A DNA stretch of 48,618 bases from Aminivibrio sp. (GTDB taxonomy: Bacteria; Synergistota; Synergistia; Synergistales; Aminobacteriaceae): assembly GCF_016756745.1 (NCBI RefSeq), contig NZ_JAESIH010000074.1, positions 1 through 48,618 on the forward strand, written 5' to 3'. Below are positions 17,561 through 25,885 of this stretch, piece after piece. Made by a program: the position numbers and the translations under genes. Every line of letters begins with the position of its first letter. The first letter of the stretch is position 1. The notes beneath the pieces were generated by a model, which searched no databases, had not been told where the DNA came from, and was given only the letters and a program-made list of their open reading frames with translations.

Positions 17561-19501
17561 ATGGACATACCCCAAATGGAGAACTTCTTCGGTCCTTCCG
17601 GCAGGCTCGCCGGGATATTCCCCTCCTTTGAATACAGGAAACAGCAGGCCGACCTTGCCGAGGAAGTCAGACAAGCTCTTCTTGGAGGTCCGGGTGAAAT
17701 TCTTGCCGCCGAGGCCCCTCCCGGAGTGGGAAAGACCTTTGCCCTGCTCATTCCTTCCATGCTTGAAGCGGCTGCCTCGGGAAAGAAAATTCTCTTTCTC
17801 ACCGCAGGCATTCCCCTCCAGGAACAGCTTATCCTCAAAGACCTTCCCGCCCTCAACCGGGTGCTTGGGCTCTCCCTTCCCTTCGGGCTTCTGAAGGGGA
17901 AGGGGAATTATGCCTGCCTTGTCAGGGCAGCCGAAGTCTCGGAAAGCGGCAGGGGAGGATTCCTCTCCTTCGGGGACGGAGGAGCGGCATCTACGCTCAT
18001 CGCCCAATGGCTTGAATCCACTGAAACAGGGGATCTCTCGGAACTGCGCCTGCCTCCCGATTCCCCTGCGGTGGCGCGAGTTGCGGCCTCATCGAGGGCC
18101 TGTCTCGGCTTCCGGTGCCCTTTCAAGGACAGATGCTTCTCCCGGAAGGCCCTCCGGGAAGCCCAGGACTGGTCCGTGGTCGTGGCAAACTATCACCTCT
18201 TTTTCTCCTACCTACTCGGGGCGGGGAAGCCCTTTCCCGTCTCCTGCGACATCCTGATCTGCGACGAAGCCCACAGGATCCCCGAGGCCGCGAGATCATC
18301 CATGGCCATGACGGTGTCCGAAGACGACTTCGCCAGGCTGCTCCGGCACAGGGCCCTGTCCGAAGGGGCTGCACTTCTGGAACATGGTTCAACCGCCGGC
18401 AGAATTGCCGCCCTATCGGGAGAAATACGCCAGGAGACGGCCCGTTTCTTCGACCTGCTCGAGGTCAAGGTGTCTTCGAAAAAGGCATCCTTCACGGAGC
18501 CCTGTGAAGAACTGAGGCACCGGCAGGAGGTCGTTTCAGAGAAGGTTCTGGAACTCCTGAGGTTCTTCGCTCCTCTCGTGGACGAGCAGGAGGAACCGGA
18601 CCCCGAGCTGTCTGCCGCTGCGGTGTGGGCGGAGGAGCTTCGCCGGACCCGTCATGCCCTGCAGTGGTGCACCGAGGTGAAAAACTATCCCTCCTGGGCC
18701 TACTGGAAGGAAGGGCGGTCTCTTTCGAGCGCTCCCGCCGCCCCCTTTGCGGAGCTGGCAGACAGTTTCCTCTCCGGAGCCCCGGACTCGATTTTCTTCA
18801 TGTCGGCCACCCTTACCGCAGGAGGAAAGTGGGATTACTGGATGCGGGAAACCAAAATCAAGCCTACCCGGTTCTTTATCTCCGAATCCCCCTTCGACCT
18901 CCCCGGCCAGATGGAAATCCTGGTGGTGGATACCGGGATGGATGTCATGAACCCGGCCTATGACGATACAGTCTGCTCGGTCATAGAAAAGCTCGTGGAA
19001 AGCAACGGCGGGAGCACGCTCGTCCTTCTGAGTTCGCTGCGCCTCCTGGAGAAAGCGGCCCGGACGCTCCGTCGCAAAGAGAGAAGCTACGCCGTTCTTG
19101 TCCAGGGAGAGCTGCCCCGGTCGGATCTGCTGCAGATGTTCAGGGAGGACAGAACATCGGTTCTTATCGGAAGCGCCTCCTTCCGGGAAGGGGTGGATAT
19201 TCCCGGGGACGGTCTTACACAGGTCATCATCGACCGGATACCCTTCCCCCACCCGGGGGACCCTCTTGTCCAGGCACGGAATGCGCTCGAGGGAAGCGCC
19301 GCCTTTTCGAGAGCCATCCTTCCCGAGGCGAAAATGCTCCTTAAACAGGCCGCCGGGCGGCTCATCCGTTCACGTGAGGACAAGGGCAGAGTGGCCATCA
19401 TCGACGGAAGGGTACTCCAGAGAAGGGATTGGAACATCCCGGCGGCTCTGCCGCAGGTAAAATACCGCCGCCTTGTGGTCTCGTCGAACCGGCCGGCCTA
19501 A
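17561..19501 (+). CDS. dinG: DinG/XPD-type ATP-dependent DNA helicase with Fe-S cluster motif
   Basis: 646 residues from ATG 17561, preceded by AGGAAGAGA; ATG 17528 in frame is an alternative, and anything further upstream falls in the repeat. Motifs: Walker A APPGVGKTFALL, four cysteines for an XPD-type 4Fe-4S cluster (NYACLV, then RACLGFRCPFKDRC), DEAH box CDEAHRIPEA, and C-terminal GSASFREGVDIPGD and QAAGRLIRSREDKGRVAIID. It would unwind DNA 5' to 3' in repair. The stop TAA (19499-19501) is made by the end of repeat copy B. Confidence 0.88.
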   Translation: MDIPQMENFFGPSGRLAGIFPSFEYRKQQADLAEEVRQALLGGPGEILAAEAPPGVGKTFALLIPSMLEAAASGKKILFLTAGIPLQEQLILKDLPALNRVLGLSLPFGLLKGKGNYACLVRAAEVSESGRGGFLSFGDGGAASTLIAQWLESTETGDLSELRLPPDSPAVARVAASSRACLGFRCPFKDRCFSRKALREAQDWSVVVANYHLFFSYLLGAGKPFPVSCDILICDEAHRIPEAARSSMAMTVSEDDFARLLRHRALSEGAALLEHGSTAGRIAALSGEIRQETARFFDLLEVKVSSKKASFTEPCEELRHRQEVVSEKVLELLRFFAPLVDEQEEPDPELSAAAVWAEELRRTRHALQWCTEVKNYPSWAYWKEGRSLSSAPAAPFAELADSFLSGAPDSIFFMSATLTAGGKWDYWMRETKIKPTRFFISESPFDLPGQMEILVVDTGMDVMNPAYDDTVCSVIEKLVESNGGSTLVLLSSLRLLEKAARTLRRKERSYAVLVQGELPRSDLLQMFREDRTSVLIGSASFREGVDIPGDGLTQVIIDRIPFPHPGDPLVQARNALEGSAAFSRAILPEAKMLLKQAAGRLIRSREDKGRVAIIDGRVLQRRDWNIPAALPQVKYRRLVVSSNRPA

Positions 19502-19754
19502 ATCCGCAGGCTTTTCAGGCAGAGGGAGTGTCGCCGGGCAAAAGGTGAATTCGCCTTCCCCAGGGGCGAAGAGATTATCCCCTGGGGAAGGGCGCCTGAG
19601 GTGAGAGATACCGACACGGATGTCGGTTTCACAGGCAGGCAACCGGCGAACGCAGGGAGCCGCGGGACTCGCCTGGGCAGTTGTCACGAACGACAATCTG
19701 CACCCCCCGCCCAAGCGAGTTCCGGTGACGCTCCTGCTGAGGTGCGGATTTAGG
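19497..19754 (+). repeat. Structured intergenic repeat, copy B (full length, 258 bp)
   Basis: Bounded by perfect 12-bp inverted ends CCTAAATCCGCA (19497-19508) and TGCGGATTTAGG (19743-19754). Inside are a 13-bp perfect hairpin CCTTCCCCAGGGG / CCCCTGGGGAAGG (19554-19591), a hairpin ACCGACA-cgga-TGTCGGT (19610-19627), and ACTCGCCTGGGC / GCCCAAGCGAGT (19667-19720, one mismatch) enclosing TTGTC/GACAA. Close relatives lie at 30851 and, inverted, at 34339. No transposase gene is present, so it resembles a MITE or a large REP-like element. Confidence 0.88.
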
Positions 19755-19768
19755 GGCGGCAAAAGCTG

Positions 19769-19797
19769 TTGCTCCCGCCGAACCGGTGTGATATAGT
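19769..19797 (+). promoter_or_regulatory. Promoter of rpmH-rnpA operon
   Basis: TTGCTC (19769-19774), a 17-base spacer, and TATAGT (19792-19797) preceded by TGA, giving an extended -10. It lies 14 bases beyond the end of repeat copy B and about 70 bases before rpmH. Confidence 0.75.
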
Positions 19798-19866
19798 ATC
19801 AAGGCTGAAAAAAGAAGCCGTCAAAAAAGCGGCTTATGTTTTTTATTGCCATTGGGAGGTGTCATT

Positions 19867-20001
19867 GTGAAACAGACGTTCCAGCCCCACAACAGACCGA
19901 GGAAAAGAAAGATGGGCTTCCTCGCCAGATCGAGCTCCCCGACGGGCCGGCGGGTTCTTCGCAACCGCAGGAGAAAGGGCCGCGCACGGCTGGCCGTGTA
20001 A
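19867..20001 (+). CDS. rpmH: 50S ribosomal protein L34
   Basis: A 44-residue basic protein too short for most ORF calls. It reads VKQTFQPHNRPRKRKMG and ends RRRKGRARLAV, the universal L34 pattern. GTG start at 19867 behind GGGAGGTG at 19855. It stands in the conserved order rpmH-rnpA-yidD-yidC-jag. Confidence 0.96.
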   Translation: MKQTFQPHNRPRKRKMGFLARSSSPTGRRVLRNRRRKGRARLAV

Positions 20002-20004
20002 TCT

Positions 20005-20409
20005 TTGAAATTTCTTTTTCCGCGGTCTTCGCGCCTTCGACGAGGGTGGGAGTATGACCTTGTCTTCCGCACCGGCAACCGACTGAAAGGCCAGCTGGTG
20101 CGGTTGCTGTTTCTGGAGGCTCCCGACGGGAGGACACGGGTGGGATTCGCTGTCGGGAAGCGCTGGGGGAAGTCCCACGAGAGAAACAGGGGACGGCGGA
20201 TCCTGAAGGAAGGTTTTCGCCGCCTTATGCCGTGGATGAAAGAGGGCATGTGGGTTGTCGCCTCGCTCAGGAGCGGCGGGATGACCGCAGGTGCGGTGGA
20301 GGTGTATTACGATCTCGCCCGGACGCTTGCGAGCCGGGGCATGATGGTCGGAGAATGGCCGGGATCGGACTGGGACTGTACCGGGGCAGGAAGGAAGGAA
20401 GAACCGTGA
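20005..20409 (+). CDS. rnpA: Ribonuclease P protein component
   Basis: 134 residues, probably from TTG 20005, three bases after rpmH; this is the only start placing [20 protein letters not shown] at the N-terminus as in the family. The RNR-type signature is [16 protein letters not shown]. It binds RNase P RNA and helps process tRNA 5' ends. The C-terminus is longer than usual and is read in a second frame by the start of yidD, which begins in a GTGA overlap with its stop. Confidence 0.92.
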   Translation: MKFLFPRSSRLRRGWEYDLVFRTGNRLKGQLVRLLFLEAPDGRTRVGFAVGKRWGKSHERNRGRRILKEGFRRLMPWMKEGMWVVASLRSGGMTAGAVEVYYDLARTLASRGMMVGEWPGSDWDCTGAGRKEEP

Positions 20410-20672
20410 ACGTCGTCTCCCGGATAGGCATAGGACTGATTAGAGGCTACCAGCTTTTTGTTTCGCCCCTTCTCGGACATAACTGCCGTTTTTATCCCTC
20501 CTGTTCGCAGTACGCCGCGGAGGCCTTGGCGGTGCATGGATTTCTGAAAGGTGTTTTTCTAGCAGCAAAACGGATAGGCAAATGCGCCCCGTGGCATCCG
20601 GGGGGTTACGACCCCGTGCCGCCCCGGTATGAAAAAGGCGGGGCTTATATCTCCGAGGATGGTGATCGATAG
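20406..20672 (+). CDS. yidD: Membrane protein insertion efficiency factor YidD
   Basis: 88 residues from GTG 20406, in a GTGA overlap with rnpA. The family core is clear: [20 protein letters not shown], then [12 protein letters not shown] and the terminal [12 protein letters not shown]. YidD is a small inner-face membrane protein that aids YidC insertion. Its stop shares one base with the yidC start. Confidence 0.95.
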   Translation: MNVVSRIGIGLIRGYQLFVSPLLGHNCRFYPSCSQYAAEALAVHGFLKGVFLAAKRIGKCAPWHPGGYDPVPPRYEKGGAYISEDGDR

Positions 20673-21460
20673 TGAGTGCAATCTGGAAAATGGGTGGAGA
20701 CCTGATGATGAAGCTCATGGAACTTGTCCATGGCTTTACCGGGTCCTGGGGGCTCGCCATTATTATTCTGACGCTGATCGTCAGGCTTCTGCTGCACCCC
20801 CTGACGCAGAAGCAGATGGCCAGCATGCAGAAAATGCAGAAGCTCCAGCCGCGTATCAAAATGCTTCAGGAAAAGTACAAGGACGACAAGGAAACTCTCA
20901 ACAGGGAAATGATGACCCTCTACAGGGAAAATAAGGTCAACCCCGCAGCCGGATGTCTTCCTCTCCTTGTACAGCTTCCCGTGTTCATTCTTCTCTACCG
21001 GGTGCTGACGAATTACGACTTTTCCGGTGTCTCCTTCCTCGGAATCCAGCTGGACGGGTCGGTGCTCTCAACCCTTGGGCAGGCGCTCGGCCTGGCCGTG
21101 GAAAAGGAACATCTCGGCATCATGTCGGTCGCCAACGGCATCATGGCCAATCCGGCAGGTCTGATGAACATCGGCGCCTACCTTGCCAATACCCTTCTCC
21201 TCGTGGGCATCGGTTTCCTGACGTGGTACCAGCAGCAGCTCACCTCCAGCGGCAATCCCCAGATGGCCATGATGAACTGGTTCATGCCTCTCTTCCTCGC
21301 ATTCATCTGCCTCAGCCTGCCCGGAGGCGTTCTTCTCTACTGGGGTGTTTCATCCCTTCTCGGCGTAGTCCAGCAGCTTCGCATATCACGGAAAACGGCG
21401 GCGGAAATGAAGCAGAAGCCGGCCCTTTTCAAGGAAAAACCTACGAAAAGCGGCGACTGA
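20672..21460 (+). CDS. yidC: Membrane protein insertase YidC/Oxa1
   Basis: 262 residues, the short YidC type without the large periplasmic domain. About five membrane segments: GSWGLAIIILTLIVRLLLHP, a cytoplasmic coiled-coil hairpin (QKQMASMQKMQKLQPRIKML), then VNPAAGCLPLLVQLPVFILLY, the IGAYLANTLLLVGIGFL segment and MPLFLAFICLSLPGGVLLYW. The basic C-terminal tail could contact ribosomes. GTG start overlapping yidD by one base. Confidence 0.95.
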   Translation: MSAIWKMGGDLMMKLMELVHGFTGSWGLAIIILTLIVRLLLHPLTQKQMASMQKMQKLQPRIKMLQEKYKDDKETLNREMMTLYRENKVNPAAGCLPLLVQLPVFILLYRVLTNYDFSGVSFLGIQLDGSVLSTLGQALGLAVEKEHLGIMSVANGIMANPAGLMNIGAYLANTLLLVGIGFLTWYQQQLTSSGNPQMAMMNWFMPLFLAFICLSLPGGVLLYWGVSSLLGVVQQLRISRKTAAEMKQKPALFKEKPTKSGD

Positions 21461-21499
21461 AGACTGTTCGCCTTTTCCTCTCCTGAAAGGAGGATTGCT

Positions 21500-22165
21500 G
21501 TGAACGATAACGAAGTTCTCGTCCTCGACGTTCACTCCGTGGAAGAAGCCCGGAAAGAGGCCGCCGGACGGTGGGGGCTTGATCCCTCCGATGTTGCCGT
21601 CAAGGTGATTGAGGAGGAAAAGAGCTTTTTCGGCCTCCTCGGGAGGAAGCTCCGGGTGGAAGCCCGCCCCGTGGCCCCTCTCTCGGCGCTCCGGGGAAAG
21701 GCCATGGCGGCCCGGCTTCTGGCGATGATGGATCTTCACATCGTCCCGGAACTTTCCGATGACAACAGGATCAACCTGACCGGCCAGGATGCGGGTATTA
21801 TCATCGGAAAATACGGCGAAACCCTCAAATCCATGGAATTCCTGTTGAACCTCATGACGAGGGGAGTGGACGAGGGAGAGCGGATTTACCTCGACAGCGA
21901 CGGCTACAGGGAACGCAGAGAACTGAGCCTCCAGCGCCTCGCCCTTGCGGCAGCCCGGAAGTCGGTGAAGCGGGGCAAACCCACTTACCTTGAGCCCATG
22001 ACCAGCTGGGAGCGCAGGGTGATCCACATGACCCTCAAGGACGACAGCACAGTGGAAACGAAGTCCGTTGGGGAGGCTCCCTCCAGGAAGGTTGTCGTCT
22101 GGCCCGTAGCCCCGGCCCGCTCTTCATCGGGCCAAGAGCGGCGCCCTCTGAAGAGGCGCGCCTGA
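21500..22165 (+). CDS. khpB: Jag/KhpB RNA-binding protein (Jag-N, KH, R3H)
   Basis: 221 residues from GTG 21500 with AAAGGAGG upstream. The N-terminal Jag domain (VEEARKEAAGRWGLDPSDV then EEEKSFFGLLGRKLRVEA) is followed by a KH domain whose GxxG is IIIGKYGETLKSMEFLLN, and an R3H domain with RRVIHMTLKDD. These proteins bind RNA and influence cell division and elongation. The position after yidC is conserved across bacteria. Confidence 0.92.
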   Translation: MNDNEVLVLDVHSVEEARKEAAGRWGLDPSDVAVKVIEEEKSFFGLLGRKLRVEARPVAPLSALRGKAMAARLLAMMDLHIVPELSDDNRINLTGQDAGIIIGKYGETLKSMEFLLNLMTRGVDEGERIYLDSDGYRERRELSLQRLALAAARKSVKRGKPTYLEPMTSWERRVIHMTLKDDSTVETKSVGEAPSRKVVVWPVAPARSSSGQERRPLKRRA

Positions 22166-22167
22166 AG

Positions 22168-22947
22168 GTGCGTCCCGTTCTTTTCGAATTCGGCGGAATC
22201 AAGGTCTACAGCTATTATGTGCTGTGGACCTTCGCTTTGTGTCTCGCGGTGTTTCTCACCAGGAGAAGGATGACGGATCTCTACGGTCTCTCCGACGATG
22301 ACGCAAGGGTGATCATCGCCTTCTCCTTTGCCGGCATGCTCCTCGGCGCAAGGGCCGGCACGGCCGTTGAATTTTGGCAAATGTACTCAGCCGAACCGTG
22401 GCGTCTTCTCCGTTTCTGGGAAGGAGGGCTCTCCGCAGTTCCCGCCTTTCTCGGCGCCGGAGCCGCAGGTATTGCCGCATCGTGGAAGAGAGGCATCCCG
22501 CTGTGGGTAACCGCCGATAGTGCCGCCGTACCTGCGGCGTTCACCGTAGCCTTGGGGCGGTGGGGGTGTTTTTTGAACGGATGCTGCGGCGGGACGGAAA
22601 CATCAGTTCCCTGGGCGGTAACCTTTCCGGGCGATCCTTCGGCGGCGCTCAGGCATCCCACCCAGCTGTATTACGCCTTCGGTGCCCTCTTCATAGGCGC
22701 CGCCCTGCAGTGGACAGAACAGAACCATCTCAGTTTCGGCCGGGACAGGCGCATCAGGGGAGCGGTTCTCTGGCCTCTTTTCATGGTTTTTTACGCTCTT
22801 CTCAGGATCGTTGCCGATCCTTTCCGGGCGGAGTATGAAACTGCGGGTCTCAGAGGTACCCGGTACATCCTGTTTGCCGTTCTTTTCTTCGGGGCTCTCT
22901 GGGTGGTCTTTTCCCTCCTTTTCCGGAGGGAGCGAAGAAAATGCTGA
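22168..22947 (+). CDS. lgt: Prolipoprotein diacylglyceryl transferase (Lgt family)
   Basis: 259 residues with about seven membrane segments. FEFGGIKVYSYYVLWTFAL at the start, the central arginine motif ALGRWGCFLNGCCGG and RHPTQLYYAFGALFIG are characteristic of Lgt. It transfers diacylglycerol onto the lipobox cysteine of prelipoproteins. GTG start, two bases after jag. The Cys-rich GCC variant of the signature is common outside Proteobacteria and Bacilli. Confidence 0.85.
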   Translation: MRPVLFEFGGIKVYSYYVLWTFALCLAVFLTRRRMTDLYGLSDDDARVIIAFSFAGMLLGARAGTAVEFWQMYSAEPWRLLRFWEGGLSAVPAFLGAGAAGIAASWKRGIPLWVTADSAAVPAAFTVALGRWGCFLNGCCGGTETSVPWAVTFPGDPSAALRHPTQLYYAFGALFIGAALQWTEQNHLSFGRDRRIRGAVLWPLFMVFYALLRIVADPFRAEYETAGLRGTRYILFAVLFFGALWVVFSLLFRRERRKC

Positions 22948-22971
22948 AACGGGGATACGTAAAAAAAACGA

Positions 22972-22998
22972 TGTATTCTCGTTCCTTCGGAATACAAT
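22972..22998 (+). promoter_or_regulatory. Palindrome upstream of htrA (TGTATTC-N11-GAATACA)
   Basis: Seven-base perfect arms TGTATTC (22972-22978) and GAATACA (22990-22996) are centred 45 bases before the htrA start. A possible -10 TACAAT at 22993-22998 overlaps the right arm, but no good -35 is visible. This could be an operator or a hairpin in the leader. Confidence 0.4.
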
Positions 22999-23028
22999 AA
23001 TACAAAACGAATTCGGGGGTGAAACACC

Positions 23029-24456
23029 ATGAAAACAGTAAACAGCAGGTCATCGTTTTTCAGAACATCCAAAGCGCTCATTGCAGCGGTACTGGTCCTT
23101 TCGGCTCTTCTCGCCTCGGCGCCCGCCTTTGCCCAGGATCCCTTTTCAGGCAATCCTGTGGCGAAAATCGCCAGGGAACTTTCTCCGGCGGTGGTGAACA
23201 TCGATGTGGAGACCATGGTAACCAGACCTATCCACCCCTTTGCCGACGATCCATTCTTCAGGCAGTTCTTCGGCGAGGAATTCAGACGGTTTTCCCGCAC
23301 CATCCCGATGAAGGGGCGGGGATCCGGGTTCATCGTTTCCAGGGAAGGGCACATTCTCACCAATAATCACGTTGTTGAAGGAGCGGACAAGATAACCGTC
23401 ACCTTCTCCGACGGCAAAGTCCATGAAGCAAAAGTTCTCGGCAAGGACCCCACCTACGACCTGGCCGTTCTGAAAATCGACGGGAACGGAAAGGATTTCC
23501 CCGTCCTTGAACTTGGAGATTCAGACAAAAGCGAAGTAGGTGAATGGGTCGTGGCCATCGGGAATCCCTTCGGTCTTGAGCATAGCGTCACCGTCGGTGT
23601 CATCTCCGCCAAAAACCGCAGCATTCATGCCGGAGATGTCAATTTCGACGGTTTCCTTCAGACCGACGCAGCCATCAACCCAGGCAACAGCGGAGGTCCG
23701 CTCATCGATCTCAACGGCCGGGTGGTCGGCATCAACACCGCCATCGTTCCCTATGCCCAGGGCATCGGTTTCGCAGTTCCCGTGAACATGGCAAAACAGG
23801 TCATGGATGATCTCATTCGTTACGGCAGCGTCAAAAGAGGCTGGCTTGGCGTATACATCCAGTCCCTCACTCGCGAATTTGCAGAAGCCTATGGAATAGA
23901 AGAAGAGAACGGAGCCATCATCAGTGACGTTGTGGCCGACTCTCCGGCGGAGAAAGCGGGGCTTCAGCGGGGAGACGCTATTCTCACCGTCAATGATGAG
24001 AAGGTAAAGAACAACCAGGAGTTCGTGTCCAAGATACGGCAGCGCCTTGCCGGAGAAAAAGTCACCCTGGGTATCATACGGCAGAGAAAGAAGATTAATG
24101 TGCAGGTTACACTCGGCGAGATACCGGGCAACGAAGGGGCGGCTATTGCAGCCGCTTCCGCCGGATCAAAAATGCTCAAGGACCTTGGTCTCGAAGTTGC
24201 TCCCGTTTCAGAAGAAATTCAGAAAAAGCACAATCTGAAGAACCGTGAAGGTCTCGTGGTCACAGCAGTGGAGGAAGGGTCCTTTGCCGCCCTCGGCGGA
24301 ATCCGTGAAGGAGATATCCTTCTTGAAGTGAACGGCGTCCGGCTGAAAAGCCCCGAGGACCTGGAGCGGGCGGACTCCAAAAGAGGACGGTCAACAGTAC
24401 TTCTTGTATGGAGGGACGGAAGAACATTCTTCGTTTCCATACGGGGAAGAAACTGA
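23029..24456 (+). CDS. degP: Periplasmic serine endoprotease, HtrA/DegP (Do) family
   Basis: 475 residues. A signal peptide (SSFFRTSKALIAAVLVLSAL ... APAFA before QD) leads to a trypsin-like domain with the full triad: His in LTNNHVVEGAD, Asp in TYDLAVLKID and Ser in INPGNSGGPLIDL. Two PDZ domains follow (GWLGVYIQSLTREFAEAYGI; LGLEVAPVSEEIQKKHNL). It degrades or chaperones misfolded envelope proteins. It is followed by a strong bidirectional terminator and faces an orphan response regulator. Confidence 0.96.
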   Translation: MKTVNSRSSFFRTSKALIAAVLVLSALLASAPAFAQDPFSGNPVAKIARELSPAVVNIDVETMVTRPIHPFADDPFFRQFFGEEFRRFSRTIPMKGRGSGFIVSREGHILTNNHVVEGADKITVTFSDGKVHEAKVLGKDPTYDLAVLKIDGNGKDFPVLELGDSDKSEVGEWVVAIGNPFGLEHSVTVGVISAKNRSIHAGDVNFDGFLQTDAAINPGNSGGPLIDLNGRVVGINTAIVPYAQGIGFAVPVNMAKQVMDDLIRYGSVKRGWLGVYIQSLTREFAEAYGIEEENGAIISDVVADSPAEKAGLQRGDAILTVNDEKVKNNQEFVSKIRQRLAGEKVTLGIIRQRKKINVQVTLGEIPGNEGAAIAAASAGSKMLKDLGLEVAPVSEEIQKKHNLKNREGLVVTAVEEGSFAALGGIREGDILLEVNGVRLKSPEDLERADSKRGRSTVLLVWRDGRTFFVSIRGRN

Positions 24457-24470
24457 GAAAATTCATGACA

Positions 24471-24500
24471 AAAAACCCGCCCCGGAAGGGGCGGGTTTTT
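24471..24500. terminator. Bidirectional terminator between htrA and the response regulator
   Basis: AAAAACCCGCCCC-GGAA-GGGGCGGGTTTTT, a GC-rich perfect stem with A and T tracts on either side, serves both convergent genes. Confidence 0.95.
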
Positions 24501-24512
24501 CTTGCCTTTACG

Positions 24513-25193
24513 TCAGCTGTATTCCGGACAGTTCATCTTGTATCCCACTCCCCGCACGGTGACCACGAAAGTGTCGCACCCGAAGGGGCGCAGCTTGTCC
24601 CGGAGGTATTTCACGTGGACGTCCACCACGTTGCTCGAACCGTTGTATTCTTTCCGCCATATAGAGGAAATGAGATTTTCACGGGTAAAGACCTGGTTTT
24701 CGTTTCTGAGGAGCAGTTCCAGGATGTCGAATTCACGCCGTCTCAGAGAAAGGGGCTTGCCGTCTATCCGGCACTCCCTTGACACGGGGTCGAGTTCAAG
24801 CCCTCCGCAGCGAAGTACCGAGCGCTGCCTGTCAGCGGTACGGCGAAGAAGAGCATTCACCCTGGCAACGAGTTCCCTGAAGTCGAAGGGCTTGGGAAGG
24901 TAGTCGTCGGCCCCCCTGTTCAGGCCCTCCACCCTGTCCTCTACCGTATCCCGGGCGGTGAGAAGAAGGATCGGGGTTTCGTTTCCCTGTGCCCTGACGG
25001 TGTCAAGCACCTGGAGTCCGTCGATTCCGGGGAGCATGATATCCAGGATGATGCAACCGTAGTTGTCCCGGGAGATCTTTTCCAGGCCTTTTTCCCCGGA
25101 AAAGGCGCTGTCGACGGAAAAACCGTTTTCAGCGAACCCTTCCGACAGAACCTGGACCAGATCTCTGTTGTCTTCGATGATGAGGAGCGGCAC
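24513..25193 (-). CDS. OmpR/PhoB-family response regulator (orphan)
   Basis: 226 residues. Receiver domain with acidic pocket LLIIEDNRD, phosphoacceptor Asp in CIILDIMLPGIDGLQ, Thr in LLTARD and Lys in LPKPFDF. The C-terminal winged helix has SLRRREFDILELLLRN, then VVDVHVKYLRDKL and VRGVGYK. No histidine kinase gene is adjacent, so its partner is elsewhere. Targets are not known; the neighbouring htrA, which has a palindrome in its upstream region, would be one to test. Confidence 0.95.
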   Translation of the reverse strand: MPLLIIEDNRDLVQVLSEGFAENGFSVDSAFSGEKGLEKISRDNYGCIILDIMLPGIDGLQVLDTVRAQGNETPILLLTARDTVEDRVEGLNRGADDYLPKPFDFRELVARVNALLRRTADRQRSVLRCGGLELDPVSRECRIDGKPLSLRRREFDILELLLRNENQVFTRENLISSIWRKEYNGSSNVVDVHVKYLRDKLRPFGCDTFVVTVRGVGYKMNCPEYS

Positions 25194-25491
25194 GAAAATC
25201 CCTCACTTTCCTCTGACCGGGACATGGTTTTATTAACTCTAAAAATTAAAGCACAGAGATATTTAAAAGTCGAGGACAAAATGAAATGGTCGGGGGCGAA
25301 TCTGAAATTTTGCTAAAAAACCGCACCTGGTTCCCTTCGAATAGATGAGCTTCGAAGAAGGGCGGGCGCACGGGAGCATACGCAGATTTGCATTCTGACG
25401 GAGGAAATGGTACTATTTCCCCGACCCAAACTCGGATACGGATGAAAGACTCCTTTCTGGGTTTCGGGATTTTTTTGTTGAGGTGAGGAAC
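25194..25491. promoter_or_regulatory. Intergenic region with rpsO promoter
   Basis: TTGCAT (25388-25393), 17 bases, TACTAT (25411-25416) forms a good plus-strand promoter for rpsO. A hairpin CTTCGAA/TTCGAAG lies near 25337-25358. The AT-rich stretch at 25229-25265 probably holds the minus-strand promoter of the response regulator, but no convincing pair of boxes was found. Nothing else is recognised here. Confidence 0.6.
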
Positions 25492-25758
25492 ATGCTGGAG
25501 AAAGACAAAAAACAGGGCATTATTTCGGAGTACCGTACCCACAGTACGGATACGGGATCTCCGGAGGTTCAGGTTGCCATGCTCACGCAGCGCATCCGTG
25601 ATCTCACTGAGCACCTGAAGATTCACAAGAAGGATTTTCATTCCCGCCGCGGCCTTCTGAAAATGGTCGGAACGAGAAGAAAGCTTCTTCGGTATCTCAG
25701 GGACAAGGATTTCAACCGGTACAAGACGCTCATCGAGCGGCTCGGGCTTCGGCACTGA
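25492..25758 (+). CDS. rpsO: 30S ribosomal protein S15
   Basis: 88 residues. ATG 25492 is chosen because it follows GAGGTGAGG and gives [20 protein letters not shown] 25483 overlaps that site. The family core [23 protein letters not shown] and [20 protein letters not shown] is intact. S15 is a primary 16S rRNA binder. It lies before pnp as in many bacteria but is separated by a strong terminator. Confidence 0.97.
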   Translation: MLEKDKKQGIISEYRTHSTDTGSPEVQVAMLTQRIRDLTEHLKIHKKDFHSRRGLLKMVGTRRKLLRYLRDKDFNRYKTLIERLGLRH

Positions 25759-25782
25759 TCGGCCGGCCGGAAGAAAATTCGG

Positions 25783-25812
25783 TGCGGGGACATTAGTCCC
25801 CGCATTTTTTTT
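25783..25812 (+). terminator. Terminator after rpsO
   Basis: TGCGGGGAC-ATTA-GTCCCCGCA followed by eight T, a classical intrinsic terminator that uncouples rpsO from pnp. Confidence 0.93.
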
Positions 25813-25840
25813 GTTTTCCAGGCCCGGATTATGGTATTCT
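25811..25840 (+). promoter_or_regulatory. Probable pnp promoter
   Basis: TTGTTT (25811-25816), 18 bases, TATTCT (25835-25840), immediately downstream of the rpsO terminator and 45 bases before pnp. Confidence 0.5.
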
Positions 25841-25885
25841 TACTCCGCATACAAAGAGAAAAGAAATATAGAGGAGGAACAATGA

